From positions 68,430,898 to 68,494,897 of the forward strand of contig NC_092521.1 of NCBI RefSeq assembly GCF_037038585.1: 64,000 bases of DNA, written 5' to 3'. Position 1 is the stretch's first letter. Each line of letters begins with the position of its first letter. The notes beneath the pieces were generated by a model. The model saw only the letters and a program-made list of their open reading frames with translations. It was not told the origin of the DNA and searched no databases. The stretch is from Patagioenas fasciata. Taxonomy: Eukaryota; Chordata; Aves; Columbiformes; Columbidae. Positions 12,683 through 23,650 of this stretch are shown here, piece by piece. The position numbers and the translations under genes were made by a program.

Positions 12683-12810
12683 CAGGGGTGTCAAACTCAT
12701 TTTCCTAGGAATAACAACTTTTATAACAGTCCTAAAATTACATTCAGCCTTTTGAAGGCAACCGTGAGGCTGATGTGTCCCCTGGTAAAAATTAGTTTGA
12801 CACCTCCGGA
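12683..12810. mobile_element. hAT-Charlie type MITE with 8-bp target duplication
   Basis: This is a 128-bp non-autonomous DNA transposon. The left terminus reads CAGGGGTGTCAAACTC. The right terminus, gtttgacacctccg, is an imperfect inverted match to it. These are the inverted repeats of the Charlie group of hAT elements. The flanks are gactaacg (12675-12682) and gattaatg (12811-12818), matching at six of eight positions with both differences C versus T, as expected for an old decayed 8-bp hAT target duplication. No transposase is encoded. The body resembles the Charlie12-like ends found across amniotes; the subfamily name comes from memory and is not certain. Confidence 0.85.
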
Positions 12811-12818
12811 TTAATGGC

Positions 12819-14629
12819 ACAAAATCAGCTTTCTAGCATTTTTCATTTGCACCATGGTATATTCACAATTTAAAGTTCACAGCCATATAGAAAGCTGTGA
12901 CAATTGTCATGTCTGCAGTGCCAGTGTCAGCCAAGCTAGTTTGCAGTGGTTAGGATATGGCCCTGTGTTTTGCACGCATTTGTGTTATTTTTCACATGAA
13001 TATTTCCTTTTATAACTATTTGCAAGTTCACACAAAATGCACATGAACATACTTACACACAAGCCAACTTGCACACATGCATATATTAATATGTACACCC
13101 TCCCAGATACCTACAAATAATGTTTATTTTAAACAAACTATCATCTCTACAGAGGAACAGAATTTTCTGCATAGTCAATGAATATAAAAAAAAAAAACAG
13201 GTTAATGTGCTGTGGGCTTTATCCATTACAGTGTATTTGACAAATAGGTGATTTCCACTAGTGTTGTTAAAACAACACAAACCTAATTTATGTTGAGTCT
13301 GTATTTTTTACATTTGGAAGTAAGTATCCCTTAAGAACAACCCCTTTTTGCAATAATCTTATTTAATGTCTTTTTAGTACTCAGTAGGATGAATTGCTCA
13401 TGCAGCAGGCAGCATTTAGCTTTATGTTTGCATACCCAGCCATGTGGCCAGGTTTCATAATGCTGTGAATACCAAAGCATAAAACTGTTTTTCAAAAGCA
13501 AATTCATAAATGCACTCATGCATACCTTTTTGAGTTATGAGGTGGCTGCAGATTTGGCAGTGCTGACTTGATGCAGTTTTGACAGGTTAGGTTAAAGGAT
13601 TAAGTCTAGTCTGTCTTCACTTTGCCCTGGCTCTGACACACTCTAAAAAAAGTTGTAGGCTGGCTCTGTGCCTAGTATGACCTCTACATCTCCTCAGAGT
13701 GACAACACTTCCCTTTAAGGCTCTCCAAAGGTCAAGGCAGATAACTTGTTGAGTCTTCCAGATACTTTCTTATCTGTGGCTCTTCCTCCTAACCTCACAC
13801 AGTAGAAGAAACATGTAAAACCTTGGAGAAGAATAAATCAGGCTTCATAAGAAATAACCTGCATTAGATCATAGAATCATAGATCAAATATATCTATCAA
13901 CCTTTTCTTTACTATATAATCCTTATTTACAACAAACATTCAAGATTGCAGGTCACTAAAATCAGATATTTGTTCCGTATGAAGAGATTTCACTGCCCCT
14001 CTTCTTTTTCCCTGGCTAATTTGCAATTGAAAGCAACTTTCAAGCACTTAGAATGAAAGAGTTGGGGAAATAATGATATGGTGATAGAGGTGTTCAATGT
14101 TGCAAAAAAAAAGCCTGTAATATTTGTTTAACAACTATTCACCTTTGAGAAAAAAAATAACACGAACAAATAATAATGATAAGCACAGCCTTTTATTCTG
14201 GCATTATGCCAAAGTCTTTTACAGAGAAGCATTTGTGTATGCAAGATTCATAGAGGTTAATAGACTTTTAAGACCAGAATATCATCTGTGTTTCTGTATG
14301 ATTTAGCCATTTAATTTCAACTGGTATTGAGTTTAAGAACTTGTGGCTGACTGAGTGTAAAATCTCCTTTATGAAAGAGATAAAAAAAAAAAAATCAGTC
14401 TTGATGTAAAAGTTCAAATTTTAAAAAAAATCTTTCTATACATAGAGTTATCACTTTATATTCTGATTGCTGGAGTGGGTGGTTTTGTCTTCTGAATTTA
14501 AGTGCCCTATTAAAAGGAAACACTTTCAGTAGTTAGAGAACCACATCTATTTCCTGGCATATGATTCTTCAAGATACATTAAAAAATTCAAGCTTCCAGT
14601 AGGTTTGGCCATGAGGTGGAATTTCCTGT
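12819..14629. other. Intergenic AT-rich sequence
   Basis: AT-rich with short A runs, for example near 14105, 14145 and 14383. A 19-bp CR1-tail-like string occurs near 13866-13884 without any adjoining CR1 body. No gene was recognised. Confidence 0.45.
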
Positions 14630-15190
14630 CAGTAAAATCATTCCTGTAGCTCTTCTCTGAACACTCTCCAAGCTTTTACTATCTGTTTTGAAGAACAGAT
14701 ATCAGCCTGCATTTTGGCAATGGTGTCAGTAACTTTGTGGACAGAGATAGCACAGTTTTCTCCCCATATTCAACGATTTCTTGTGTATAAACCCACAGAC
14801 TTACTCTAATTATTTTGGCTGGAGCACCAGGTGAGAAACTACTTCCATTTTAAAAGTTTTACTGTCTTTCAGGCTCAGTGCTTTTCAATGTTAAATCATC
14901 TATTTTTTATTCCTAGGTGTTTGGCCTTACATTTGGTTATATAAAAATGCACACTCTTTCTTCCCAGTTTACTAAATCATGGAGGGGATCCTGTACAAAT
15001 GACCTGATATCATTCTTTTTTTACCATTCCGTCTGTTTTTGTGGCACTTGCAAACCTTATTAACAATTATTTTATATTTTCTTGTGTGCTTTTGGTAATG
15101 ATTTACGGCTGCACTGGAGCAAGAACTGGTCTGTGTGAGACCTCAGTGGAAATATATTTGACTATGATTCTCTAGTAATTACTCTGTTGG
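14630..15190 (-). mobile_element. Ancient CR1-like LINE fragment, antisense
   Basis: Read on the plus strand, ordered landmarks match the inverted ORF2 3' half of old amniote CR1 elements: a 'ctcttctctgaacactctcc' block near 14650, 'ggccttacatttgg' near 14922, 'ggcacttgcaaacctt' near 15041 (the usual 'catctgcaaa' block), and 'caagaactgg...gagacctcagtgga' near 15118-15150. Divergence is high and no open frame survives, so it is much older than the other CR1 copies. The boundaries are approximate. The call rests on motif order and not on an alignment. Confidence 0.65.
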
Positions 15191-15922
15191 ATATTTATCA
15201 TTCATATATCACATATCATATCTTCTTATGCTAGTGAGAAATTTGCATTGCAATATGTGGAAAATTGTACAGACATTCAGTCTGATCAGGCTCATAAAGG
15301 TACCTTTAATCAGGCCATCATCTCTTAAGAAATGAAATGAGGCCAGCAAGAACTATTTAATGTAAAAAGATATAAAAAATGTCAACCAAAATTAATTATA
15401 TTCTCATCCTTTATTTTTCATATCAGTTATCCCATTATTTTGGTAGACTCAGTGCCTCTTTACAGTTTTATTCTAATGATTGCTTTAAAATATTAATTTA
15501 CCTGCCATCCTTTAGAACTTCCTTGCCATTCAGAAGTTTTAAAATATTACCAGGAACAACCCTCACAATTATTTCAAAACTCTTAGATTCAATTGATCAG
15601 GACTCTGGGTTTTTTTTGTAAAAAAAGGCCTTATTATAGTTGACTGACTTGTTTCTGAAGCCTGTTTAGTTCTAGGAGTGCAAATGACTTTGTGACTAAT
15701 TTTTTTTCTGTTAAAGACCACCTGAAATAAGAAGTTATAAACCCAGCTACCCACTTAGAATGTAGCTATAACCTAAATTATTGACATATTGAATTCTCCA
15801 TATATTTCTTTGAGGCTACAAATGAGTGACCTCAATCTCAAGCCAGTTTGGGGCTGGTTTTCTACCCCTTTTTAGAAGATGAATTGAAAGAAGGGGATGT
15901 GGAAAAAAATCTCATGAGGTTC
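15191..15922. other. Intergenic AT-rich sequence
   Basis: It may include a little more of the ancient CR1 at its left end. Otherwise nothing was recognised up to the LTR start. Confidence 0.4.
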
Positions 15923-16196
15923 TGTGCTGGTTTGACTAAAATCAAGTTAATTTTTTACATGCAGTTAAAAACTTTTCACCCTGGGATAAAGTTAATGTTT
16001 TCTCCAAGTAGCTTTCCAGTGTTTGGGATTTGGTATGAAAATAATGTAACAATTGGTATCTTGGCTGTTGCCACAGAGACGAAGCACTTTTCAACTGCCC
16101 AGCTGCAGGTGCAAGATAGCACCAGGGACGAGCAAGTGCAAGACAGCTGACGCAAGCTGGGCAACAAGGAGTGTTCCATACCGTGAACATCATGCT

Positions 16197-16207
16197 CTCT
16201 ATATAAG
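16197..16207 (+). promoter_or_regulatory. TATA box of the ERVL-like LTR
   Basis: The string ctatataaggg lies at the position expected for the U3 TATA box of this LTR class, upstream of a GC-richer transcription start region. Whether it is active today cannot be told from sequence. Confidence 0.5.
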
Positions 16208-16330
16208 GGGGAAGTTGCTGGGGACTGTCCTCTTACCTTGATGGCTGTGGTCTGGGAGGGCTCCCGCTCCTGTTCCGTCTCCTATTCCTGCTCCTGATGC
16301 CTATTCTGATCTCCGTGTTTTACTGGACTC

Positions 16331-16720
16331 ACAGAATCACAGAATGTCAGGGATTGGAAGAAACCTCGAAAGATCATCTAGTCCAATCCCCCTGTCAAGA
16401 GCAGGAACACCTAGATGAGGTTACACAGGAATGTGTCCAGGCAGGTTTTGAATGTCTCCAGAGAAGGAGACTCCACAACCTCCCTGGGCAGCCTGTTCCA
16501 GTGTTCTGTCACCCTCACTGTGAAGAAGTTTCTTCTCAAATTTAAGTGGAACCTTCTGTGTTCCAGTTTGTACCCATTGCCCCTTGTCCTATCATTGGTT
16601 GTCACCGAGAAGAGCCTGGCTCCATCCTCGTGACACTCACCCTTTGCACATTTATAAACATTAATGAGGTCACCCCTCAGTCTCCTCCAAGCTAAAGAGA
16701 CTCAGTTCCCTTGCTGTGCT
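16331..16720 (-). mobile_element. CR1 LINE 3' fragment inserted in the LTR, antisense
   Basis: The plus strand starts with tcacagaatcacagaatg, the inverted ATTCTGTG tail, and runs through the inverted CR1 3' region to about 16720, where LTR-like sequence resumes. It belongs to the same class as the copies at 985-2818, 35108-35285 and 54307-54486. The insertion must postdate the LTR. Confidence 0.9.
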
Positions 16721-16963
16721 CACAGTGTCCATCTTCTGGCCTTCATAGGTGGGAGCACGTGTTCCAGTAGCTAAGTATCCCTCTGTATCACTCTCTTTTT
16801 ATTACTGTTCTATTAAATTTGTTTCCATTTCAACACATGATCCCTTCCTCCTTTTCCATTCCTTTCCCTCAGAGAAGGAAAGGCAAGAGAGCGTGGTTGT
16901 TTACTGTTTTAGCCACCATCCAGGGCAAAACAGTAACAATTTCATCACCTGTGGCTTTGTTTC

Positions 16964-16986
16964 TTTGTTTGTTTGTTTGTTTTTTA
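16964..16986 (+). repeat. (TTTG)n short repeat
   Basis: About four TTTG units followed by a T run, lying just outside the LTR. It is a simple repeat. Confidence 0.75.
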
Positions 16987-19827
16987 AAGCATTGCCAGAG
17001 ATGATCGGTGCTTCATGGGCATAAGGAGTGTGAGGACAAGAAGTTGCCAGCCGGAGCAGGGTGCTGGGACAAGAACACCACTGTCTGCCCAGGGAGCAGG
17101 GACACCTGTGTGTCCCACTCCCAACAAGTTTGGGAGCCGTGCTGCCATGGCTTGCTCCCCAAAAAGGGGTGCAGCCCAAAATGTGCAACATCTGCAAATT
17201 CAGCTTCTTGCCCTTTCTTCATGTGTTTATCCTTGCATATTTCCTTTAATTACTTTGTTCTACCTCCATGAATAATACCAGGCCCTTATTCCTTTTTAGT
17301 GCCAAAACATACAATTTGTCATCTTTGGCAGCGTGTGAGAAGATTTTGTGCCAAACAAGACAAACCAAGGCACTCCAGTGGCTTTGCCACAGCACCCTGC
17401 CCCACATGAGCATATGTACCAAATATAGTATGGTATGCAGCCTGCCCTCATGGGGTAGAGTGCTTCCTTGAGTACATTCTATAGTCACTGCCTAGCAGAT
17501 ACATAGACCATTAGTAAAGCACTGAGGTTCAATACCACGTTTTCCACTCTTCAGTCTACACCCAGAAAGATTAAGAGCATGAGATTTAAATTTTCTTTTC
17601 AAAGAGTTTGCCTGTCCTTAAAGCTAATTTACCTCTGGACCCAAAAATAAACTTGACAAACTTAAGTACACATTGATTGTAATTCTAGAGTAGTTTTAAG
17701 CAGACCAATTCCTACACAGAGTTATTATCCAGTGTGCATTGCTGAGTGTAAAGAGGACAATGGTTCAACAAGGAATAGGAACGAATTTCATGTTTTAACA
17801 TTAGAGAGAGTAAAGAAGATCATGTATTAATTAAATAAAAGACTAAACAGGACAAACCTTTGGAACAACAGACATAACATTTAAGAATAAAATCAACATG
17901 GCAGGGTAAAGGTCGGTGAAGATCAAGTAAGACGCTAATAGTTGTGCTTTTTCCATTTTCTTATCGATCAATATTATGTTTTTCCCAGTGAAAATGCAAC
18001 AGCAGAGTTATTGCTGACCTTTTCCTCACCCTTCCATTGTGTATAAAATCACAGCAAAATAGCAAACAACTTCATAAGCTGCAGAGTTTTTTGAGCCAAA
18101 AAGTATATGTCCAGAGAATAATTGTTTAAAACATGCAGACAAAAAAAACACATTGTGGCAAAAAGTAGTCTACTTGTCTCCTAATTACATGTGTGGAAAA
18201 CTTCATGTGAGCTTAAAAGTCAACAGCTACACATCTTTTCCAGAAAATCCAGTAGCAAACTGTTAGCATTTTCAATAAATGACAGGTCAAATACACTCTT
18301 GGTAACAAGAATAGAAATGAAGTATATATTTCAGTAAACTATAAAACTGGAGTTGTGCATTTCAGTTATTATAATATTTTTTTCTGATTTTTACTTTCTT
18401 CCTTTTCACTTTAATGCACCATAAATTAAAATTTTATTTATTAATAATTATTACCTGTATTGGCATTTTAAAAATTAAAAAAAAAGCTTTTTGTAAGAAC
18501 TTTACAATATTGCTTCCTAATAAGGACATGGATGGTCGCAGTGAGCAATTCAATAAGAAAACTGTGTTTTCTGTTCTAGCAAAATGATGCTTTCCATTTT
18601 CTGCCACTGCCACCAGCAAGAATGACACAGAAACTGAGGCAAAGAATAACAGAAAGAAAAACAAATTATTAGGAAATAATTCACAGTGGTTTCACTGATT
18701 TCAGAACATAAAAAATGAGTATTTTATCCCTTTTTACATTTTTATTTGATCCACTTATGATAAGATTAAGAACATTATAAAAGTTTACATACAGAAAGCT
18801 GAACTTATTCATCATTGTGAGTGTCAACATAAAACACAGCAGTGTTATGACACACGATAAAGAAACACCGCTTTCAAGTGAAGGAAGAAATGTTTACATC
18901 TTTCTACTGTAAATAGTATTTGCAGATCCATATAGTGGTAATAATAAAAAATAGGTAACTCGTTTATTGAAATATATTCACAGTTACGTTTTGAAAAATA
19001 CACACTAAAAACACCATTAGAAGTTAATAGCTTCCTAATAAAAAGTTTATTGCCATCTCAAATGTGTATGTAGCGAAGATGTAATTGCTTTACATACAAA
19101 TTAGTTAATTACAGGATTACTTACATAAACATTTAGCTTGATAAACTGTGTGGTTTGTTGCTCAATGGTACCATAAGGATGTGTTTCCTTGTAGAATTTT
19201 ATATGTTCACTAGATGTCCTTTTATATGACATACAGGGTGTGGTGACTTGTAGACAAAGGAAACCTCTTTGTCTTTGTAAAAATTATAGTTGTTTCCCTT
19301 ATTAAAAGGCATCACAGAATAGAAGCATATAAGGTAACTTAAGCATTCATGAAAATCTCAATATTACATCTCAGATTTCAAGACCTGGACATTGGCTGCA
19401 AAATATTCAAGATGTACATGTGTAACAAATGCTTTGCAGCAGATTAGAAACCTTGGCAGCTCTCATAGCTTTCTCTGGAGTAGTGATGTAGTTGAAATTT
19501 ACTTGGAAGCCATGACCTGCAAAGATATGTGATTATTGGGGAATCTCTGCCTTGTTTAGAAGAGCAGATTACAGCCAACCTGGCTGCATGAAGATACTTG
19601 CAAATGGGACCTCACTGTATTCCAGAAGTATTCTCAAAATGCAGGCGGCAAATGCAGAGTCCCCATATGCATTATTTATTATCAAGTCGCATAATTCATT
19701 AAATGATTTAGTTGCTTTACAGGCCCGAGTCATCATTTGTGAATATCTGAGTGTAGTGACAAAGAAATTAAGCTAACAAAATGTCACTGTTGTGTTTTAC
19801 TGCATCACAACAATTACTGTGGGCAGG
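16987..19827. other. Intergenic sequence, unassigned
   Basis: 17000-17480 is moderately GC-rich with several overlapping short frames and no recognisable domain. 17500-19800 is AT-rich, single-copy-looking DNA; 18960-19170 is rich in homeodomain-type TAATTA motifs. No gene or repeat family was recognised. Confidence 0.45.
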
Positions 19828-19950
19828 ATGCAGCTCTCCCTTGCTCTCCTCCTGTTTGCTGTCCTTACCTCCTGCGCTCAGTGGAAGCCAATGCCGCTTG
19901 AAATCATGGAAAACAAGCTTCAACAAGAGAGAGGATGTTTTCTTCCCTAA
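19828..19950 (+). CDS. Short ORF with signal-peptide-like N-terminus
   Basis: An ATG-to-TAA frame of 40 codons whose product begins MQLSLALLLFAVLTSCAQ. That is a short n-region, an uninterrupted hydrophobic core and an SCA-Q site resembling a signal peptidase cleavage motif. About 22 polar residues and one cysteine (residue 37) would remain after cleavage. The start has A at -3, a favourable Kozak base. I recognise no family, and no convincing GT splice donor lies in the frame. It could be a small secreted peptide gene, a first exon, or chance; the sequence alone does not decide, and it is short enough that chance is the leading explanation. Confidence 0.2.
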   Translation: MQLSLALLLFAVLTSCAQWKPMPLEIMENKLQQERGCFLP

Positions 19951-20337
19951 TTATTAGTCCAGTAGTTATAACATTTCCTTGAAACACTGGAGATGCACTG
20001 GAAAGTCACCAGAACCCTGGAACTGCAAGATCTGTGCAAAAGATGTCTGAACACAATAAACCACTCTGATGGAGACATGACAAAATATACGAGAAAATTC
20101 CACTATTTCTTGCTGTAGAGTTACTGCTTCAACCCTATTTTTACATATTTTTAACAATCAGCAGTACCCCATAACAACTCAAAGCTGAAATGAAAAGCAC
20201 ATCACAACCTTTTTTCTGGTGGGATGCTGGCTTTATGGAGGCTATTGTTGTTTGGATTTTCAAATTCCCAAGGCAGCATTTTCCATAAGTAGGCTTCATA
20301 CTGGTTCCAAAATGTTTTTTTCCCTCATAAAGGTTGT
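19951..20337. other. Intergenic sequence, unassigned
   Basis: No feature was recognised between the short ORF and the G/T-rich tract. Confidence 0.4.
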
Positions 20338-20455
20338 GGGTGGTGTTGTTTTTTATTTGTTTGTTTTGGTTGTTTTTTTTTTGTTTGGTTGGTTTTTTGT
20401 TTGTTTGTTTGTTTGCTTGTTTGGGGTTTGGTTTGGTTTGGTTTGGTTCTGTTTT
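20338..20455 (+). repeat. G/T-rich low-complexity tract
   Basis: About 118 bp almost free of A and C on the plus strand, made of mixed GTTT, GTTTG and GGTTT units without a fixed period. Frames through it yield low-complexity phenylalanine-, valine- and cysteine-rich strings that are not real proteins. Confidence 0.85.
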
Positions 20456-20981
20456 TAGGGACACTGCTCCTGGGGTGCTAAGGCTTTGGAATAAAGAAAC
20501 TTCTATTTCTACAAGACACACAAAAGGTACTTCCATAGCAAGGAACTGCAATGTCTCTATTGCAGTAGGAGAAACTTTATGTGCCATAAGACTGCATGGG
20601 TTGCAGCTCACTGTGCTTCTCCTCTGCGTCTTCTCATATCTTTTGTAAAGTTTTTAACTTCCTTTCCAATTCCCTCATGTGAGTCCGTTTTCTGTTCCTA
20701 TGCTCTTCTCATTGTGCTTGATTGTCCCTCAAGCTTCATCCTCTACTTTTTGCCTTCAGCTTGTCATAATTTTATCATAAATGTGGTGATACACTACTAT
20801 TTCTAAAAGTATGTCTGACTTGTGAGTCACACATTTTCCCTTATCCCAATTGCTTGTTATCTTTCTTAATTTCTGTGGGACCAGACTCAGGGTCTATGAG
20901 GCAGCAAATGCAATTTCTCTACAATTTCGCTGACACTGCAGATCTTGGTTGCCTGGCTGAAGATGGTTGGGAGCTCCTTTT
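20456..20981. other. Intergenic sequence, unassigned
   Basis: No exon or repeat family was recognised. Confidence 0.4.
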
Positions 20982-21046
20982 ATCATATAGAATCATAGAA
21001 ACATAGAATCATAGAATCATCTGCCTGGAAGGAGTTTTGGAAAGAC
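20982..21046 (-). mobile_element. CR1 LINE tail fragment, antisense
   Basis: Three to four inverted ATTCTATG-type units are followed by about 30 bp of the CR1 3' end (tctgcctggaaggagttttgg). It is severely 5'-truncated. Confidence 0.75.
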
Positions 21047-23547
21047 AACTGCACTTGAGGCATGTGTGCAAGAAGCTGAACAGATAGTACAAAGGAGAAA
21101 AGGCTGGGTGGAAGAAGAACACGGGAGAAATAGAACTATTTCACAAGTTATTTTAGAAATAGAGCCTCAGTAACAATGGCAAAGATAGGGAAATTATACA
21201 CAGGATATTATTTGTTCTCTGTATTTTTCAAAGATGTGGCAGGTGAACTGTACACCCAGAAGCCTTTGGAGGACATGGACAATAATCATGGAATTGATCT
21301 TTGGACAGGGCAAGGCAGAGCATCACTTGAGTCGGCAAAGCTGACGCAGGTGACCACAGATCAGACCAGAGCCAGCTGGAAGAGACCAGCTTACCTTCAA
21401 TACCCATTTTTTTCTGTGCAGATTAGTTAGATTTGTGAATGCAGTAGAAGGCATATGAGGATTCTGCTGTTAAAGAGTCTCGGCCCTAACCATATGATGA
21501 ACTTCCTAAGTGGCCCTGCAATAGCTTTCCACATTTGCTTCTATTTTTTTTTTTTTTCATTTTTCTCTGTTATTTTTGTTTAATTTTATAGTTATGTGTT
21601 TTTTTTTTTCCCCAAGAGATGTATGTAATTTTACATTTTCACAGAATTCCCACCACTTGACAGAGAAACGTTTGCCTATGAAGATGACCAGGAGTCTCAA
21701 ATCCCCCAAATTCTTAAGTGAATAGGGGGATTTACTGGGATCCCAAACCAAGCATTTTATTTTGAAGAGGATCACTTGACAACTCTAGCTCTTATTATTG
21801 CTGGTTGTTTCTGCCAGAAGGGCTAATATTTGGAAGAGGAAATTTACAAAATGTATCTTGTATTTAAACCTCAAGAATAAAAAAATAAAAACCCATATAC
21901 AGGGGGGAAAAAAAAACAAAAGAAAAAAAGAAAGAAAAATGAAAAAAACCAAGGTAAGCATTTTCCAAGAAAATAAAATGCAACATAGCTGTTTGTGGGC
22001 TATAAATCTAGCACAGTTGCTGTGCATCCATCAATCAGTGGCTGGGATGAACCCATTTGTAAAAGTTAATAGAGCAAAGTACAATGAAAGACAAATTGGT
22101 ATTATTAGCCTAAAGTTTATGGTTCAATTAAACTAATAATAAGCAGTAAAGCAAAAAGAATAATTAGAAATGATGATAAATATACATGGGTTTGTAAAAA
22201 TATGACAAAACTTTACATACTTTATTCTTCTTTTGAATATACTATCTTTTTGATAGCTTTATACACAGTTGCCTTGGGGCATACAAGAAAACTGCAACAG
22301 TAAGATTTTAAACAGATAATTACTTGAAACCAAATAGTATTAAATATGCAACATAAAATTTACAGTGGGAATTATCCTGAGAGCTGAACCAATTTGAGAT
22401 TTGAAAAAATAAAAGGACATTTAAATTGGTTTTATGAAATTACTTGTTTATCAGCCTTATAAATAAGTAAATTATAAATATTTTATAGCTAAGGATTATT
22501 ATTCCATTCTCTGAACCCTCTAATATTTACAAAATATGATAAACTGATTCATCTACCACAAACCAAACCTTTTACATCCTCAACACCTTTCTTTCTGGAA
22601 GTGCATAAAGGAAAAAGAGTCCTTGTCACTTGGCTAGCACTCAGCACTGTCCCTCCCCTTCTTGCAGGGTGACATCAGGAAGACTAAGGAAACCTGTACC
22701 CTCTTGTCCTCAGAAAAACAGGTAGAGAGGTTGGAAGCCAGGCCAGGAGGCTTGTTTACTCTTTAAATCAGCTTCTTCCCTAGCCCCTCTTAGAAGTGTC
22801 CAGAGCACTGGCATGATCCTGCCAAGCCTTTCATCTCTATTAGGCTTTCCAACAAGACGTGGCTCTGTCAGCAATATCCAGTCAGCCTGGGGGTGCGTGC
22901 TTGGTTCTGCAAAATGATGGTCTGCTTAGCTCAGGAAAACACTTATTACTTGCACATTGGTATCTCCAAAGGGAGGGCAGTTTGGGTGCTGTAGCCATGA
23001 GCACGGACTGCACAGACACGGTTGGGATCAAGCAGGAGGAGCTGAACTTGTGACTTAGACTGAGAGGGTGGAACTGTATAAATATCAGCCCCATCGATGT
23101 TATACTTAGCCTCTCAGCCTCAAAGGTTACAACACAGTTTTTCTAAAATTGTTCTTTAAAAAGGCCATTGGGATGCCAGCAATGTCTTTTGGCCATTGAA
23201 AGATGCATGGGGAATTTGCATGAGGAGAATCAATCACATATCCTGCAGAAATATCCCAGCTTTAAATACATCTATGTATGATTCAGTCTGCAGTTGGTGG
23301 AGCAGCAGGCTTTCTTCCATCCGAATGGGGAAGCATGACATTGGAAAGCTGTAGCAGAAAGGAAAGTGGAAAATAAGACAGTATAAATTTCAGGTTCATA
23401 AGAGAACGGAGGTCAGTTTTGAAATGTGGTGTGAACACTCCAGTGGGATTCTGTTTAAACTGACAAAGAAACTAAAGTGAACAACAAAAAAGTAATTAAA
23501 CCAAGTAAAAATAAAGAAAGAACAAACTATTAATTACAATTTTTCTT
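21047..23547. other. Intergenic AT-rich sequence
   Basis: It includes a T-rich stretch at about 21546-21612 and a purine-rich G/A tract at about 21901-21955. 22000-22560 is very AT-rich. 22600-23100 is more GC-rich without a recognisable gene. Confidence 0.45.
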
Positions 23548-23650
23548 AAAAAACAAACCAAACAAACAAAAACCAGACCAAAAAAACAAAACAAAATAAC
23601 CCACAACCAAAACCGACACACCAACCAAATAAACAAACAAAACCCCCAAC
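23548..23650 (+). repeat. A/C-rich low-complexity tract
   Basis: About 100 bp made almost only of A and C on the plus strand, with AAAC and ACCAA-like units of no fixed period. It is the strand complement in composition of the G/T-rich tracts at 20338 and 51106. Confidence 0.85.

Larger units (their letters stand above)
15923..16938 (+). mobile_element. Solo LTR of an ERVL-like endogenous retrovirus, split by a CR1
   Basis: The block opens with TGTGCTGGTTTGACTAAAAT, the typical 5' end of avian ERVL-class LTRs. It has a 'ccatacc...catgctctctatataag' core with a TATA box near 16199-16205, and an ATTAAA poly(A)-type signal at 16812-16817. It ends near ...cagtaaca. No gag, pol or env sequence or second LTR is present, so it is a solo LTR left by recombination between two LTRs. 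The LTR is interrupted by an antisense CR1 at about 16331-16720. The candidate 5-bp flanks (ggttc and atttc) match only partly, so the right edge is uncertain by a few bases. It encodes no protein. Confidence 0.75.

Noticed and set aside
13866-13884. CR1 3' tail (atcatagaatcatagat)
   Set aside because: Only about 19 bp match and no CR1 body adjoins, so a real insertion cannot be told from chance.
20141-20648. 156- and 104-codon overlapping frames
   Set aside because: Both run through the G/T-rich tract at 20338-20455, which lacks stops for compositional reasons.
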